Below are positions 35,501 through 43,741 of a stretch of DNA of 64,000 nucleotides, one piece after another. Made by a program: the position numbers and the translations under genes. The notes beneath the pieces were generated by a model. That model saw only the letters and a list, made by a program, of their open reading frames with translations, ran no database searches and was not told the DNA's origin. Source of the DNA: Paraburkholderia phenoliruptrix (GTDB taxonomy: Bacteria; Pseudomonadota; Gammaproteobacteria; Burkholderiales; Burkholderiaceae); contig NZ_CADIKB010000002.1 of assembly GCF_902859825.1 (NCBI RefSeq), positions 124,001-188,000 on the forward strand, read 5' to 3'. How positions within the stretch are numbered: the first letter of the stretch is position 1; every line of letters starts with the position of its first letter.

Positions 35501-35692
35501 TGGGGAACGCTCGCGTACACGCTGATCGGCGGCACTTTTGCGGGAACGATTCTGACGCTCGTCTTCCTGCCGGCCATGTATTCGATCTGGTTCAAGATCC
35601 GGCCCGGAAGTACGGAGAGAGGGAACGAGCGGCACAAGCACGCGCCGCCTCTGACAGAGATGCTCGAGGAGTCGCCTGCGGGGCAAAGTTGA
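32555..35692 (+). CDS. RND efflux transporter, inner-membrane pump (AcrB/HAE1-like)
   Basis: 1045 residues, full AcrB-family length: TM1 (SVTLFLICLISLAGLVSFFKLG), first periplasmic porter domain, TM2-TM6, large cytosolic-face loop, TM7, second porter domain, TM8-TM12. The proton-relay pair of aspartates lies in TM4 (LALGLLVDDAIIAIEMMV, D405-D406). The GTG start overlaps the adaptor stop, so the two are co-translated. Sequence flavour (VKVMTIVTAWPGATAQEMQDQVAEKIEKRMQEL) is that of the broad 'efflux RND permease' group, not the metal-exporting CzcA group. Exports a hydrophobic or amphiphilic compound; specificity unknown. Confidence 0.95.
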   Translation: MSERRFNLSALAVRERSVTLFLICLISLAGLVSFFKLGRAEDPAFTVKVMTIVTAWPGATAQEMQDQVAEKIEKRMQELRWYDRTETYTRPGLAFTTLTLLDSTPPSEVQEEFYQARKKVGDEISNLPPGVIGPIVNDEYSDVTFALFALKAKGEPQRLLVRDAETLRQRLLHVPGVKKVNIIGEQAERIYVQFSHDRLATLGVSPQDVFAALNSQNVLTPAGSVETKGPEVLVRVDGAFDKLQKIRDTPVVVQGRTLKLSDIATVTRGYEDPATFMIRNGGEPALLLGIVMRDGWNGLDLGKALDGEARSINAELPLGMSLTKVTDQAVNINSAVDEFMVKFFAALLVVMLVSFVSMGWRVGLVVAAAVPLTLAAVFVVMAATGKNFDRITLGSLILALGLLVDDAIIAIEMMVVKMEEGYSRMAASGYAWSHTAAPMLAGTLVTAVGFMPNGFARSTAGEYTSNMFWIVGIALIASWVVAVVFTPYLGVKLLPDFKKVEGGHGAIYDTPRYNRFRQVLGRAIGRKWWVAGSVVGLFVLAVLGMSVVKKQFFPISDRPEVLVELQMPYGTSIDETSAATAKVEAWLAGQKEARIVTAYIGQGAPRFYLAMGPELPDPSFAKIVVRTDSQHERDALKLRLRKAVAGGLASEARVRVTQLVFGPYSPFPVAYRVSGPDPDKLRGIAAQVEHVMNASPMMRTVNTDWGTRTPTLHFTLQQDRLQAVGLTSSAVAQQLQFLLSGVPVTTVREDIRTVQVMARSAGDVRLDPARIGDFTLAGANGQRIPLSQVGQVDVRMEEPIIRRRDRMPTMTVRGDIADDLQPPDVSAAITKQLQPIVAKLPNGYRIEQAGSIEESGKATVAMLPLFPIMLAITLLIIILQVRSISAMVMVFLTSPLGLIGVVPTLILFRQPFGINALVGLIALSGILMRNTLILIGQIHQNEQTGLDPFHAVVEATVQRARPVILTALAAILAFIPLTHSVFWGTLAYTLIGGTFAGTILTLVFLPAMYSIWFKIRPGSTERGNERHKHAPPLTEMLEESPAGQS

Positions 35693-35720
35693 ACGACGCG
35701 CTCCTCGCGCGCAAGATAAA

Positions 35721-35749
35721 TTGACATTGATCTGCACTCCTGCTTACTT
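35721..35749 (+). promoter_or_regulatory. Candidate promoter of the SDR gene
   Basis: A consensus -35 box TTGACA (35721-35726) is followed 17 bp later by TTACTT (35744-35749), 21 bp before the SDR start codon. It lies directly downstream of the efflux operon and would give the SDR gene independent expression. Confidence 0.45.
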
Positions 35750-35770
35750 ACGCTTATCGAAGGAACTACC

Positions 35771-36577
35771 ATGTCGAATTCCACCGTCGTCGTTGTCACC
35801 GGCGTGTCGTCGGGTATCGGGCGCGCTGCCGCCACGAAGTTTGCGAAGCGCGGATGCCGGGTGTTCGGCACCGTGCGCCGTCTTGCCCAAGCGACGCCCT
35901 TGCCCGGCGTCGAGCTGATCGAGATGGATATCCGCGACGACGCTTCCGTTCAACGCGGCATTCAAACCATCATCAACCGGGCAGGCCGTATCGACGTGCT
36001 CGTGAACAACGCGGGCATGAACATGATCGGCGCGGTCGAGGAAACCGCCGTTACCGAGGCGACATCTCTATTCGACACCAATGTGTTCGGCGTCCTCCGG
36101 ACAACACAGGCTGTCCTTCCGCACATGCGAGCGCAGCGTCGCGGACGCATCGTCAATGTGAGCTCCGTGCTCGGCTTTCTGCCGGCACCGTATATGGGCA
36201 TTTATTCGGCGTCCAAACATGCGGTGGAAGGCTTGTCGGAAACACTCGATCACGAAGTGCGCCAATTCGGCATCCGCGTCACGCTGGTCCAGCCGTCTTA
36301 CACGCGCACGAGTCTGGACGCGAATTCGCCGCTGGCCGCCTCGACTATCGCCGACTACGATCGCGAACGCGACATTGCGGCGCGCTCCGTCGCCAACAAT
36401 CTAAAGGACGCTCCCGAGCCCGACGGCGTAGCCAGCACGATCGTGGAAGCAGGCCTCGGCGCGTGGCGCATGCGCCGCACGCCGTCGGGGAAGGCTTCTT
36501 TGCTCAGCAAACTGCGCCGTTTCATGCCGGCCGGCCCGGTCGATTCCGGGGTGAGGAAGACGGTGGGGCTCGCGTGA
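35771..36577 (+). CDS. SDR-family oxidoreductase
   Basis: 268 residues. TGVSSGIG (residues 11-18), an arginine after beta-2 (GTVRRLAQ) suggesting NADP(H), NNAGMNMIG, catalytic Ser in NVSSVLG, YSASK, and [16 protein letters not shown]. This is the 'retinol dehydrogenase-like / oxidoreductase' SDR subgroup with a C-terminal extension. GAAGGAACTACC precedes the ATG. It lies 78 bp after the pump gene on the same strand but has its own promoter-like sequence, so linkage to efflux is uncertain. Confidence 0.87.
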   Translation: MSNSTVVVVTGVSSGIGRAAATKFAKRGCRVFGTVRRLAQATPLPGVELIEMDIRDDASVQRGIQTIINRAGRIDVLVNNAGMNMIGAVEETAVTEATSLFDTNVFGVLRTTQAVLPHMRAQRRGRIVNVSSVLGFLPAPYMGIYSASKHAVEGLSETLDHEVRQFGIRVTLVQPSYTRTSLDANSPLAASTIADYDRERDIAARSVANNLKDAPEPDGVASTIVEAGLGAWRMRRTPSGKASLLSKLRRFMPAGPVDSGVRKTVGLA

Positions 36578-36725
36578 GGTTGGTGCGAGCGCGCATTTAA
36601 CTGGGCTTAACTCCCGGTTTATCGGCCATTAAGCACAACTTCGCGCCCAACTTCTATAGTGGCGGCTTGTCACCACGCGCCCGGCTCGTCATGCCGGCGG
36701 CGCGAAGAATCGCAAGGAGCCACAG

Positions 36726-37856
36726 ATGAACCTGGAGTCGCTGAACACGCCCGCGGCCTTGATCGACGTCGAGCGCATGCAGCGCAACATCGCGCGAATG
36801 CAGCAACGCATGAACGCGCTAGGCGTCAAGTTTCGCCCGCACGTGAAGACCACGAAATGCGAGCAGGTCGTCAGAGCACAAATGGATGCAGGCGCAAGCG
36901 GCATCACGGTGTCGACACTCAAGGAAGCCGAGCAGTTCTTTGCCGGCGGCGTTCGCGACATTGTCTACGCTGTCGGCATGGCGCCGACCAAACTACCGCA
37001 GGCGCTCGCGCTGCGGCGACAAGGCTGCGATCTCAAGGTCGTCGCCGACAGCGTCGCGTGCGCGGAAGCCATCGTCGCTTTTGGCAGGGAGCATGACGAG
37101 CGATTCGAGGTGTGGATCGAGATCGACGTGGACGGCCATCGTTCGGGCATCGCGCCCGAGGACGACATGCTGCTGACTGTCGCGAAGATTCTCTCCGACG
37201 GCGGCATGCCTGCCGGCGGAGTGCTGGCGCATGCGGGTTCGAGCTACGACTACGATACCCATGACAAACTGGTTCGCATCGCCGAGCAGGAACGTGCAGG
37301 CTGCGTGCGGGCCGCCCAGCGCCTTCGCGCGGCGGGCCTGCCATGCAACGTGGTGAGCGTGGGATCGACGCCGACGGCGCTGGCTGCCGAGCATCTGCAG
37401 GGTGTGACCGAAGTTCGTGCCGGCGTCTACGTAATGTTCGATCTCGTGATGCACAACGTGGGCGTCAACGACATCTCCGAAATTGCCTTGAGCGTATTGA
37501 CCACCGTGATCGGCCATCAGAGCGAAAAAGGCTGGGCCATTGTCGACGCAGGCTGGATGGCCATGAGCCGCGACCGCGGCACACAGCGCCAGAAACAGGA
37601 CTTTGGCTACGGGCTCGTGTGCCTCGAGACCGGCGAGGTGCTGGGAGAGTATTTGATGAGTGGTGCTAACCAGGAGCACGGCATCATTTCGCGAGCCGGC
37701 AGCCCCGACCAGCAGATCGAGAAGCGCTTTCCCGTCGGCACGCGTCTGCGCATTCTGCCCAACCACGCCTGCGCCACGGGGGCGCAGCATCCCGCCTATC
37801 TGGCGGTGCAATCCGACGGCACCGTAGAAACGTGGCCGCGCTTCTACGGCTGGTAA
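36726..37856 (+). CDS. DSD1-family PLP enzyme (D-threonine aldolase / D-serine dehydratase-like)
   Basis: 376 residues of the fold-type III (alanine-racemase N-terminal) group. It starts LNTPAALIDVERMQRNIARMQQRM, with the PLP-lysine in FRPHVKTTK (about residue 41) and VYAVGM, VWIEIDVDGHRSG, LAHAGSSYD and SVGSTPTA forming the barrel. Near the C terminus, PNHACAT holds the His-x-Cys zinc ligands seen in D-serine dehydratase, D-threonine aldolase and D-threo-3-hydroxyaspartate dehydratase. AAGGAGCCACAG precedes the ATG. It converges with an aldehyde dehydrogenase gene; an aldolase reaction would release an aldehyde that the dehydrogenase could oxidise, which is inference. Confidence 0.88.
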   Translation: MNLESLNTPAALIDVERMQRNIARMQQRMNALGVKFRPHVKTTKCEQVVRAQMDAGASGITVSTLKEAEQFFAGGVRDIVYAVGMAPTKLPQALALRRQGCDLKVVADSVACAEAIVAFGREHDERFEVWIEIDVDGHRSGIAPEDDMLLTVAKILSDGGMPAGGVLAHAGSSYDYDTHDKLVRIAEQERAGCVRAAQRLRAAGLPCNVVSVGSTPTALAAEHLQGVTEVRAGVYVMFDLVMHNVGVNDISEIALSVLTTVIGHQSEKGWAIVDAGWMAMSRDRGTQRQKQDFGYGLVCLETGEVLGEYLMSGANQEHGIISRAGSPDQQIEKRFPVGTRLRILPNHACATGAQHPAYLAVQSDGTVETWPRFYGW

Positions 37857-37914
37857 TAAACCCGAGCCCTGCATGCCTCGTCGGCAAATTGCAGGGCGAG
37901 GCATAGCGGCGGGG

Positions 37915-39372
37915 TCAATCGTCGTACCCGAGGATCGACTTCACCTCCATGTACTCCTCCATACCCTCGATCCCATACTCGCGACCATTGCCGGATTGCT
38001 TGTACCCGCCAAACGGAGCCTGCGGATCCCACGCCGGATAGTTCAGATGCACCTGGCCTGAGCGAATGCGCGCGGCCACCGCGCGCACGAGTGCCATGTC
38101 GGTGCCTTGAACATGCGCGCCGAGCCCATACACGGTGTCGTTCGCGATCGCGACGGCTTCGTCGACGCTGTCGTAAGGAAGGATCGCGAGCACCGGACCA
38201 AAGATCTCCTGCTGCGCAATCTTCATATCGGTGCGGACGTCGGTAAAAACGGTCGGGCGCGCATAGAAGCCTTTGCTGAAACCTGCCGGTCTTCCTGGAC
38301 CGCCGGCGATCAGCTCTGCGCCTTCGTCGATGCCGGCTTCGATCATCTGCTGCACTCTCGCGAACTGCATGCGATTGGCGAGCGGGCCGTGCGTCGTCGC
38401 TTCGGCAAACGGATCGCCGACGATCATCTGTCCGGTTGCGGCCACGGCCAATTGATTGACTGCATCGAGCGCATTGCGCGGCACGATCAGGCGGGTCGGC
38501 GCGCTGCACGACTGGCCCATGTTCCGGAAAGCGGCCGCAACGCCAGGCGCAATAGCACGCCGCAGGTCGGCATCAGGTAGCACGATGTTGGGCGACTTGC
38601 CGCCAAGCTCCTGCGCGACGCGCTTGACAGTCGGCGCAGCCGCTTGTGCGACCAGCACGCCGGCGCGCGTGGAGCCGGTGATCGACACCATATCGACCTG
38701 CGGGTGCAACGCGAGCGACGTGCCCACTTCCGCGCCCGTTCCGCTCACCAGGTTGAATACACCGGCAGGAACGCCGGCATCGGCGATCACTTCGGCAAAC
38801 AGCAGGGCACTGAGCGGCGACAGCTCGCTCGGTTTCAGAACCACGGTGCAGCCCGCTGCGAGCGCGGGACCGACCTTGGCCGTGATCTGATAGATCGGCC
38901 AGTTCCATGGCGTGATGAGCGCGCACACGCCAATGGGTTCGCGCACGATCGCGGTCGTTCCGCGCTGGGTCCGGAACGAGTAATGCCTCAGGTTGTCGCG
39001 TGCCACGCGGAGGTGTTCGGCGGCGAGCGGCACGTGCGCCGCGCGCGCATAGCTGATGGGCGCGCCCATTTCCATGGTCAGCGCCGTGGCAAATAGTTCG
39101 CTGCGCTCCAGCATCAGCGCATGAACGCGCGCGAGCACCGCGGCGCGCTCCTCCTGCGAAGTCGCGGACCAGCTTTCGAACGCGTTGCGCGCAGCCTGCA
39201 CCGCCCGCTCGACATCGCGCGCGTTGCCAAGCGGAATGTCGCAGAGCGTGTTTTCCGTGGACGGGCATACGACCGCGACGCGATCCGCACCTTCCGGCGC
39301 GACCCACTCGCCGTCGATAAAGAACCGATCGAGCCTTCCCGCTTGCAGGAGGTGACGAAGAGGTGAATTCAT
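37915..39372 (-). CDS. NAD(P)-dependent aldehyde dehydrogenase
   Basis: 485 residues of the ALDH superfamily. NAD-binding region ITPWNWPIYQITAKVGPALAAGCTVVLKPSE, catalytic Glu in QELGGKSPNIV, nucleophile Cys in FRNMGQSCSAPTR, and QEIFGPVLAILPYD plus PFGGYKQSGNGREYG at the end. It resembles the betaine-aldehyde/semialdehyde group; the SCSAP surround of the cysteine is less common than GQxC(T/V)A. ATG 39372 is preceded by GAGGACACACTGCA. Divergent from a LysR gene, which likely regulates it. It could oxidise the semialdehyde produced by the xylX-like enzyme 1.2 kb away or the aldehyde from the DSD1-type enzyme; neither is proven. Confidence 0.9.
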   Translation of the reverse strand: MNSPLRHLLQAGRLDRFFIDGEWVAPEGADRVAVVCPSTENTLCDIPLGNARDVERAVQAARNAFESWSATSQEERAAVLARVHALMLERSELFATALTMEMGAPISYARAAHVPLAAEHLRVARDNLRHYSFRTQRGTTAIVREPIGVCALITPWNWPIYQITAKVGPALAAGCTVVLKPSELSPLSALLFAEVIADAGVPAGVFNLVSGTGAEVGTSLALHPQVDMVSITGSTRAGVLVAQAAAPTVKRVAQELGGKSPNIVLPDADLRRAIAPGVAAAFRNMGQSCSAPTRLIVPRNALDAVNQLAVAATGQMIVGDPFAEATTHGPLANRMQFARVQQMIEAGIDEGAELIAGGPGRPAGFSKGFYARPTVFTDVRTDMKIAQQEIFGPVLAILPYDSVDEAVAIANDTVYGLGAHVQGTDMALVRAVAARIRSGQVHLNYPAWDPQAPFGGYKQSGNGREYGIEGMEEYMEVKSILGYDD

Positions 39373-39531
39373 TGCAGTGTGTCCTCGAGCCGGTGCCACT
39401 CGGCCTACACCATGAGACCCGACACGCTCTCGCCAGAAGAACTGCGGTTGCCGGATTCGTGCGATCCACTATAGAGAAAAATGTTTTTGTCTTGTTTAAT
39501 ATCCAATGAACCCGCAATTAAAGAGGCCTTA

Positions 39532-40452
39532 ATGCTTCAGTTGGAAGACATGCAACTGCTGCGTGCGCTCGGCGTGTCGCAATCGCTTGCCGCAGCCGCA
39601 AGGCTTCTGAATCTCACGCCGCCTGCAGTGACGGTGCGTCTTCAGCGCATTGAAGAACGGATGGCGGTGCGCCTCGCCACGCGCGCGGCGCGAGGCATAT
39701 CGCTCACTGACGAAGGCCAGCGCCTCGTTCAGGAGGCAATTGAAATCCTGGAGCGGATCGAATCCATTCCGTCGCGCGTGTCCGGCGAGTCGCACGGCGT
39801 AAGCGGCCATTTGCGCGTGGTGGCGCCGTTCGGCTTCGGCCGCGCGTATATCGCGCCGCTCGTGCGCGACCTGCGTCGCTCGCACCCTCATCTCACGATC
39901 TCGCTGATTCTGGTCGAAAGCCCTTTGGCGGCGGCATCGGGCGCCGACGTGGCGATTTCCATTGGTCAGGTCAAGGCGTCCTCGTGGATCGGGCATTTTC
40001 TGGCTCCGAACGAACGCATTCTTTGCGCGAGCCCCGCGCTTGCTCGCGGCCTCTCGAAGCTTAAGCATCCGTCGGAACTGTCGCGCTGCGAGTACCTGAC
40101 CTTACGCGAAAACGACGAAGACGTGACCCGTCTGCGTTTCATTCAACTCGATGCGGCGGGCAGGCGGGTCAGCAAACCTGTCACGGTCCGGTTGAACGGC
40201 GCTTTGTCCTCGAACGACGGCACGGTGGTCCGAGACTGGGCGCTCGACGGGCTCGGCGTGGCCGCGCGGTCCGAATGGGACTGCGCGCACCTGATTGCGC
40301 GAGGCAAGCTGCGCCGCGTGTTGCCGGCATGGCATCTCGAACCGGCACCGGTCATGGCGCTCGTGCCCACGCGCCACGGTCTCACCATTCGTCAGCGTGC
40401 GTTTCTTGATGCCGCGAAGCGCGCCTTCGACCCGATTCCGTGGCGGAATTGA
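39532..40452 (+). CDS. LysR-family transcriptional regulator
   Basis: 306 residues. Winged helix MQLLRALGVSQSLAAAARLLNLTPPAVTVRLQRIEERMAVRLATRAARGISLTDEGQRL (residues about 5-64), then the inducer-binding domain (GHLRVVAPFGFGRAYIAPLVRDLRRSHPHLTISLILVE). ATG 39532, with GAGGCCTTA before it, is preferred over 39481. The recognition helix (TPPAVTVRLQRIE) is of the 'DsdC/GcvA-like' short type. Divergent from the aldehyde dehydrogenase, its probable target. The 159-bp spacer is AT-rich near the LysR start (TTTTTGTCTTGTTTAATAT). Confidence 0.9.
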   Translation: MLQLEDMQLLRALGVSQSLAAAARLLNLTPPAVTVRLQRIEERMAVRLATRAARGISLTDEGQRLVQEAIEILERIESIPSRVSGESHGVSGHLRVVAPFGFGRAYIAPLVRDLRRSHPHLTISLILVESPLAAASGADVAISIGQVKASSWIGHFLAPNERILCASPALARGLSKLKHPSELSRCEYLTLRENDEDVTRLRFIQLDAAGRRVSKPVTVRLNGALSSNDGTVVRDWALDGLGVAARSEWDCAHLIARGKLRRVLPAWHLEPAPVMALVPTRHGLTIRQRAFLDAAKRAFDPIPWRN

Positions 40453-40533
40453 TCTGCTGGTCGAGCAAGATGCAAAGGTTCAACGCCGGCGGCCCGATCG
40501 GCGATCAGGTAGTCGGCGCCATTCGCGCGACGG

Positions 40534-41742
40534 CTACCGCCTTCCGCCGACCTGGATCAGTTCGCGTTGCGCCAGGTTGCGGTACAGGGCGCGCACGCCA
40601 AAGGTCCAAGGCGCGACTTCCGTGCTGAGCCGCACGGTGTTGACGAGCGCGCCCAGCTCGGGGGCCGAGATGGTGACCACATCGCCCAGGTGATGCGTGA
40701 ATCCGCCGCCGGGTGTGTCGCGATCCTTGATGGGCGAGAACATCGTCCCCAGAAAAAGCATGAAGCCGTCCGGATACTGATGATGGCGCCCCCATGTCTG
40801 CGCAACCAGATCCTGTGGATCGCGGCTGATTTCGCTCATGTGGCTCACGCCCTCGAGCACGAAATCGTCATCCGCCCCTTCCACGCGCAGGCTCACGCTG
40901 GTGTTGCGCACGTCGTCGAGACTGAATTCGTCGTCGAACAGGCGCACGAAAGGACCGATGGCGCACGACGCGTTATTGTCCTTGCACTTGCCGAGCAGCA
41001 GCGCCGAGCGCCCCTCGATGTCGCGCAGATTCACGTCGTTGCCGAGCGTTGCGCCGACGATCTCTCCGCGGCTGTTCACAGCCAGCACGATCTCCGGCTC
41101 AGGGTTGTTCCAGTTCGATGCTGCGAGCAAGCCGACGTCTGCGCCGGGACCGACGGCCGACATCGGCTGCGACTTCGAAAACACCTCCGCATCGGGGCCG
41201 ATGCCGACCTCCATGTACTGCGACCACGCCCCGCGGCGCTCGAGTTCCGCCTTGAGCTTCATCGCCGCATCGGAGCCGGGCTGGATCTTCGAGAGATCAG
41301 TGCCGATGGTTGCAGCAATGGTCGCACGCACTTCCTGCGCCTTGGCCGGATCGCCTCCCGCCTGTTCCTCGATAACCCGTTCGATGAGGCTCACGGCAAA
41401 CGTCACACCGCATGCCTTGATGGCCTGCAGATCGTTGGGCGCGAGCAGGCGCAGGCCGTCCGCCGATCCCGAGCGCAGCGCTGCCTCGACCAGCTTGTCC
41501 ACTGGGCCGAGCGACTCGCCCGACACCGTTCGCGCGAACGCGACGAGGTCTTCCCGCTCGAACAGGTCGGCCGTCGTCGGCGCGCTTGCCGTAATGTCCA
41601 GCACCTCGCCGTTGCGCACCAGCACGACGCAGGGGCCGTGAAGTTCGCCTGAGGGTGTATGCAGTTTGCGCCACACGCGGCCGACGAGCAGCGCCTGCCC
41701 GACATCGCGCGGAAGGAAGGATGCTGCGGAAATGGCGTTCAT
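40534..41742 (-). CDS. xylX: FAH-family 2-keto-3-deoxy-sugar-acid dehydratase (XylX-like)
   Basis: 402 residues. The C-terminal FAH domain has GIGPDAEVFSKSQPMSAVG, NNPEPEIVLAVNSRGEIVGATLGNDVNLRDIEGRSALLL and KDNNASCAIGPFVRLFDD, segments recognisable from Caulobacter-type XylX (2-keto-3-deoxy-D-xylonate dehydratase), which yields alpha-ketoglutarate semialdehyde. EPE supplies metal ligands. The N-terminal 120 residues are the family's extra domain. AAGGAGACATCACAA precedes ATG 41742, 24 bp after the IlvD/Edd-type gene, so both are on one transcript under the LacI operator at 43675. Pentonate is the expected substrate; hexonate analogues cannot be excluded. Confidence 0.82.
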   Translation of the reverse strand: MNAISAASFLPRDVGQALLVGRVWRKLHTPSGELHGPCVVLVRNGEVLDITASAPTTADLFEREDLVAFARTVSGESLGPVDKLVEAALRSGSADGLRLLAPNDLQAIKACGVTFAVSLIERVIEEQAGGDPAKAQEVRATIAATIGTDLSKIQPGSDAAMKLKAELERRGAWSQYMEVGIGPDAEVFSKSQPMSAVGPGADVGLLAASNWNNPEPEIVLAVNSRGEIVGATLGNDVNLRDIEGRSALLLGKCKDNNASCAIGPFVRLFDDEFSLDDVRNTSVSLRVEGADDDFVLEGVSHMSEISRDPQDLVAQTWGRHHQYPDGFMLFLGTMFSPIKDRDTPGGGFTHHLGDVVTISAPELGALVNTVRLSTEVAPWTFGVRALYRNLAQRELIQVGGRR

Positions 41743-41766
41743 TTGTGATGTCTCCTTGTCGGTCCG

Positions 41767-43551
41767 TTAGTGAGAGTGGCGCGGGTTGCCGCGCTTTTCA
41801 ATGACGTTCAGGTACAGCGTAGCGGGTTCCAGGCAGCCGCCCGTGGACAGTTGCCCAACTGTCTTGCGATAAAGCTCCTGCCAGGGCGTCTGCGCCTCGG
41901 GAATCGCAAACGTGGCATGCTCGCGCCGACGCGCGAGTTCGGCTTCGTCAACCAGTACGTCGACCTTGCGGGCGTTCAGGTCGACGCGAATGCGGTCACC
42001 CGTTTGCAGCAGCGCGAGTCCACCGCCGACGGCCGCTTCCGGCGACATGTTGAGGATAGAAGGGCTCGCGGACGTGCCGCTCTGGCGTCCGTCCCCGAGC
42101 GTGGGCAGCGAGGTGATGCCCTGTCGCACCAGTTCCGCGGGCGGCGCCATATTGACGACTTCCGCGCTGCCCGGATAACCCACCGTGCCTGCTCCGCGAA
42201 TGACGAGAATGCAGTTCCGGTCGATGTGAAGAGACGGGTCATTGATGCGCGCGTGGTAATCCTCGGGACCGTCGAACACGATTGCCCGCGCCTCGAACGT
42301 GTTTTCCGCGCCTGGCTCGCTCAGATAGGTTTGGCGGAACGCGTCGCCGACCACCGACATCTTCATGATGGCGCTGTCAAAGAAGTTGCCCGACAGCACG
42401 ATGAATCCCGCCCCGTGCTTGAGCGGCTCCGCAGTCGACCTGATGACCTCGCGGTCAGGCTCGGCAGTGCTGCCGGCGATTGCCCCGATGATGCGGCCCG
42501 ACACGGTCGCGCAATCGCGGTGCAGCAGCCCTGCCTTGTCGAGCTCGCGCAGCACGCCGGGCACGCCGCCTGCCCGGTGAAAGCTCTCGCCCAGATACTC
42601 GCCGGCAGGCATGCAGTTCACGATGAGCGGCACCCGCTCGCCCACGCGCTGCCAGTCGTCGAGGCTCAGGTCCACACCGATGTGCCGGGCAATCGCAATC
42701 AGATGCGGCGGGCAGTTGCTGGATGCGCCCAGCGCCGAGGCCACCACGATCGCGTTCTCGAACGCTTCCTTGGTCATGATGTGCGACGGTCGCACGTCGT
42801 CGCGTACCAGGTCGACAATGCGCTTGCCCGTTGCGTAAGCCATCTGGCCTCGCTCGCGATACGCCGCCGGGATGCTCGCGCAGCCGGGCAACGACATGCC
42901 CAATGCTTCCGCAAGACTGTTCATCGAGAGCGCCGTGCCCATGGTATTGCAGTGACCGATGGACGGCGACGAAGCGGTCGTCAGTTCCATGAATCCTTCG
43001 TAATCGATCTCGCCTGCCGCAAGCAGGTTGCGCGCATGCCAGATGACCGTGCCTGAACCCACGCGCTTTCCCTGATGCCAGCCGTCGAGCATGGGGCCGC
43101 CTGACAGAACGATAGCCGGCAAATCGACAGTCGCGGCGGCCATCAGGCAGGCGGGCGTCGTCTTGTCGCAGCCGGTGGTGAGCACGACCCCGTCGAGCGG
43201 AAAACCGTGCAGGATTTCCACGAGGCCGAGATAGGCCAAGTTGCGGTCGAGCGCGGCCGTCGGCCTGCGGCTCTGCTCCGCGAGCGGATGGACGGGAAAC
43301 TCCATCGGAATGCCGCCCGCGTCGCGAATGCCCGCCTTGGTGCGCTCGGCGAGTTCGATGTGGTGCCGATTGCAGGGCGCGAGGTCGCTGCCCGTCTGTG
43401 CAATGCCGATAATCGGGCGGCCCGACTGCAATTCTTCACGTGTGAGCCCATAGTTCATGAAGCGCTCGACGTAGAGCGCGGTCATGTCGGCGTGCGAGGG
43501 ATCGTCGAACCATTCCTGACTGCGCAGGCGGCGTGTGCTGGGTGGGGTCAT
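41767..43551 (-). CDS. xylD: IlvD/Edd-family sugar-acid dehydratase (XylD-like)
   Basis: 594 residues, the length of D-xylonate dehydratase. It starts RRLRSQEWFDDPSHADMTALYVERFMNYG, followed by PIIGIAQTGSDLAPCNRHH, LTTGCDKTTPACLMAA and SIGHCNTMGTA, which carry the three Fe-S cysteines and the carbamylated-lysine position. SLPTLGDGRQSGTSASPSILN closes the active site. It resembles Caulobacter XylD throughout and differs from IlvD of branched-chain synthesis and from Edd. AGGAGTACGGT precedes the ATG. First gene of a leftward pair with the xylX-like gene; a GntR/LacI-type operator lies 124 bp upstream. D-xylonate is the most likely substrate, other aldonates possible. Confidence 0.87.
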   Translation of the reverse strand: MTPPSTRRLRSQEWFDDPSHADMTALYVERFMNYGLTREELQSGRPIIGIAQTGSDLAPCNRHHIELAERTKAGIRDAGGIPMEFPVHPLAEQSRRPTAALDRNLAYLGLVEILHGFPLDGVVLTTGCDKTTPACLMAAATVDLPAIVLSGGPMLDGWHQGKRVGSGTVIWHARNLLAAGEIDYEGFMELTTASSPSIGHCNTMGTALSMNSLAEALGMSLPGCASIPAAYRERGQMAYATGKRIVDLVRDDVRPSHIMTKEAFENAIVVASALGASSNCPPHLIAIARHIGVDLSLDDWQRVGERVPLIVNCMPAGEYLGESFHRAGGVPGVLRELDKAGLLHRDCATVSGRIIGAIAGSTAEPDREVIRSTAEPLKHGAGFIVLSGNFFDSAIMKMSVVGDAFRQTYLSEPGAENTFEARAIVFDGPEDYHARINDPSLHIDRNCILVIRGAGTVGYPGSAEVVNMAPPAELVRQGITSLPTLGDGRQSGTSASPSILNMSPEAAVGGGLALLQTGDRIRVDLNARKVDVLVDEAELARRREHATFAIPEAQTPWQELYRKTVGQLSTGGCLEPATLYLNVIEKRGNPRHSH

Positions 43552-43674
43552 ACCGTACTCCTTTATGCTGGCCTGCCGAAGATCGTCAGGCGCGAGGCGT
43601 CTCTTGTGCGCTCATCTGTATGCCGGGCGCCGGCCTGCTGCGCCGGATCATCACCCGTATTGTTCGCGCCGCTG

Positions 43675-43688
43675 TGTTATCGGTAACA
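43675..43688. promoter_or_regulatory. LacI/GntR-type operator 1 (upstream of the dehydratase gene)
   Basis: TGTTATCGGTAACA is a near-perfect palindrome of the GntR/LacI kind (family consensus ATGTTACCGGTAACAT). The identical 14-mer recurs at 44995-45008 and a one-mismatch version at 44950-44963. It lies 124 bp before the xylD-like start, in the gap behind the LacI-family gene. Confidence 0.8.
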
Positions 43689-43741
43689 TCTTTTGATATT
43701 AGCATGCGCGAACGCGCTGTGCATCTTCGAGACGGGAAGAT

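Noticed and set aside
32651..35737. A 1028-codon open frame on the minus strand across the RND pump gene
   Set aside because: It is the antisense of a well-supported pump gene; strong GC3 bias keeps this frame free of stops. Composition (His/Arg/Gln-rich) is not protein-like and there is no ribosome-binding site or domain.
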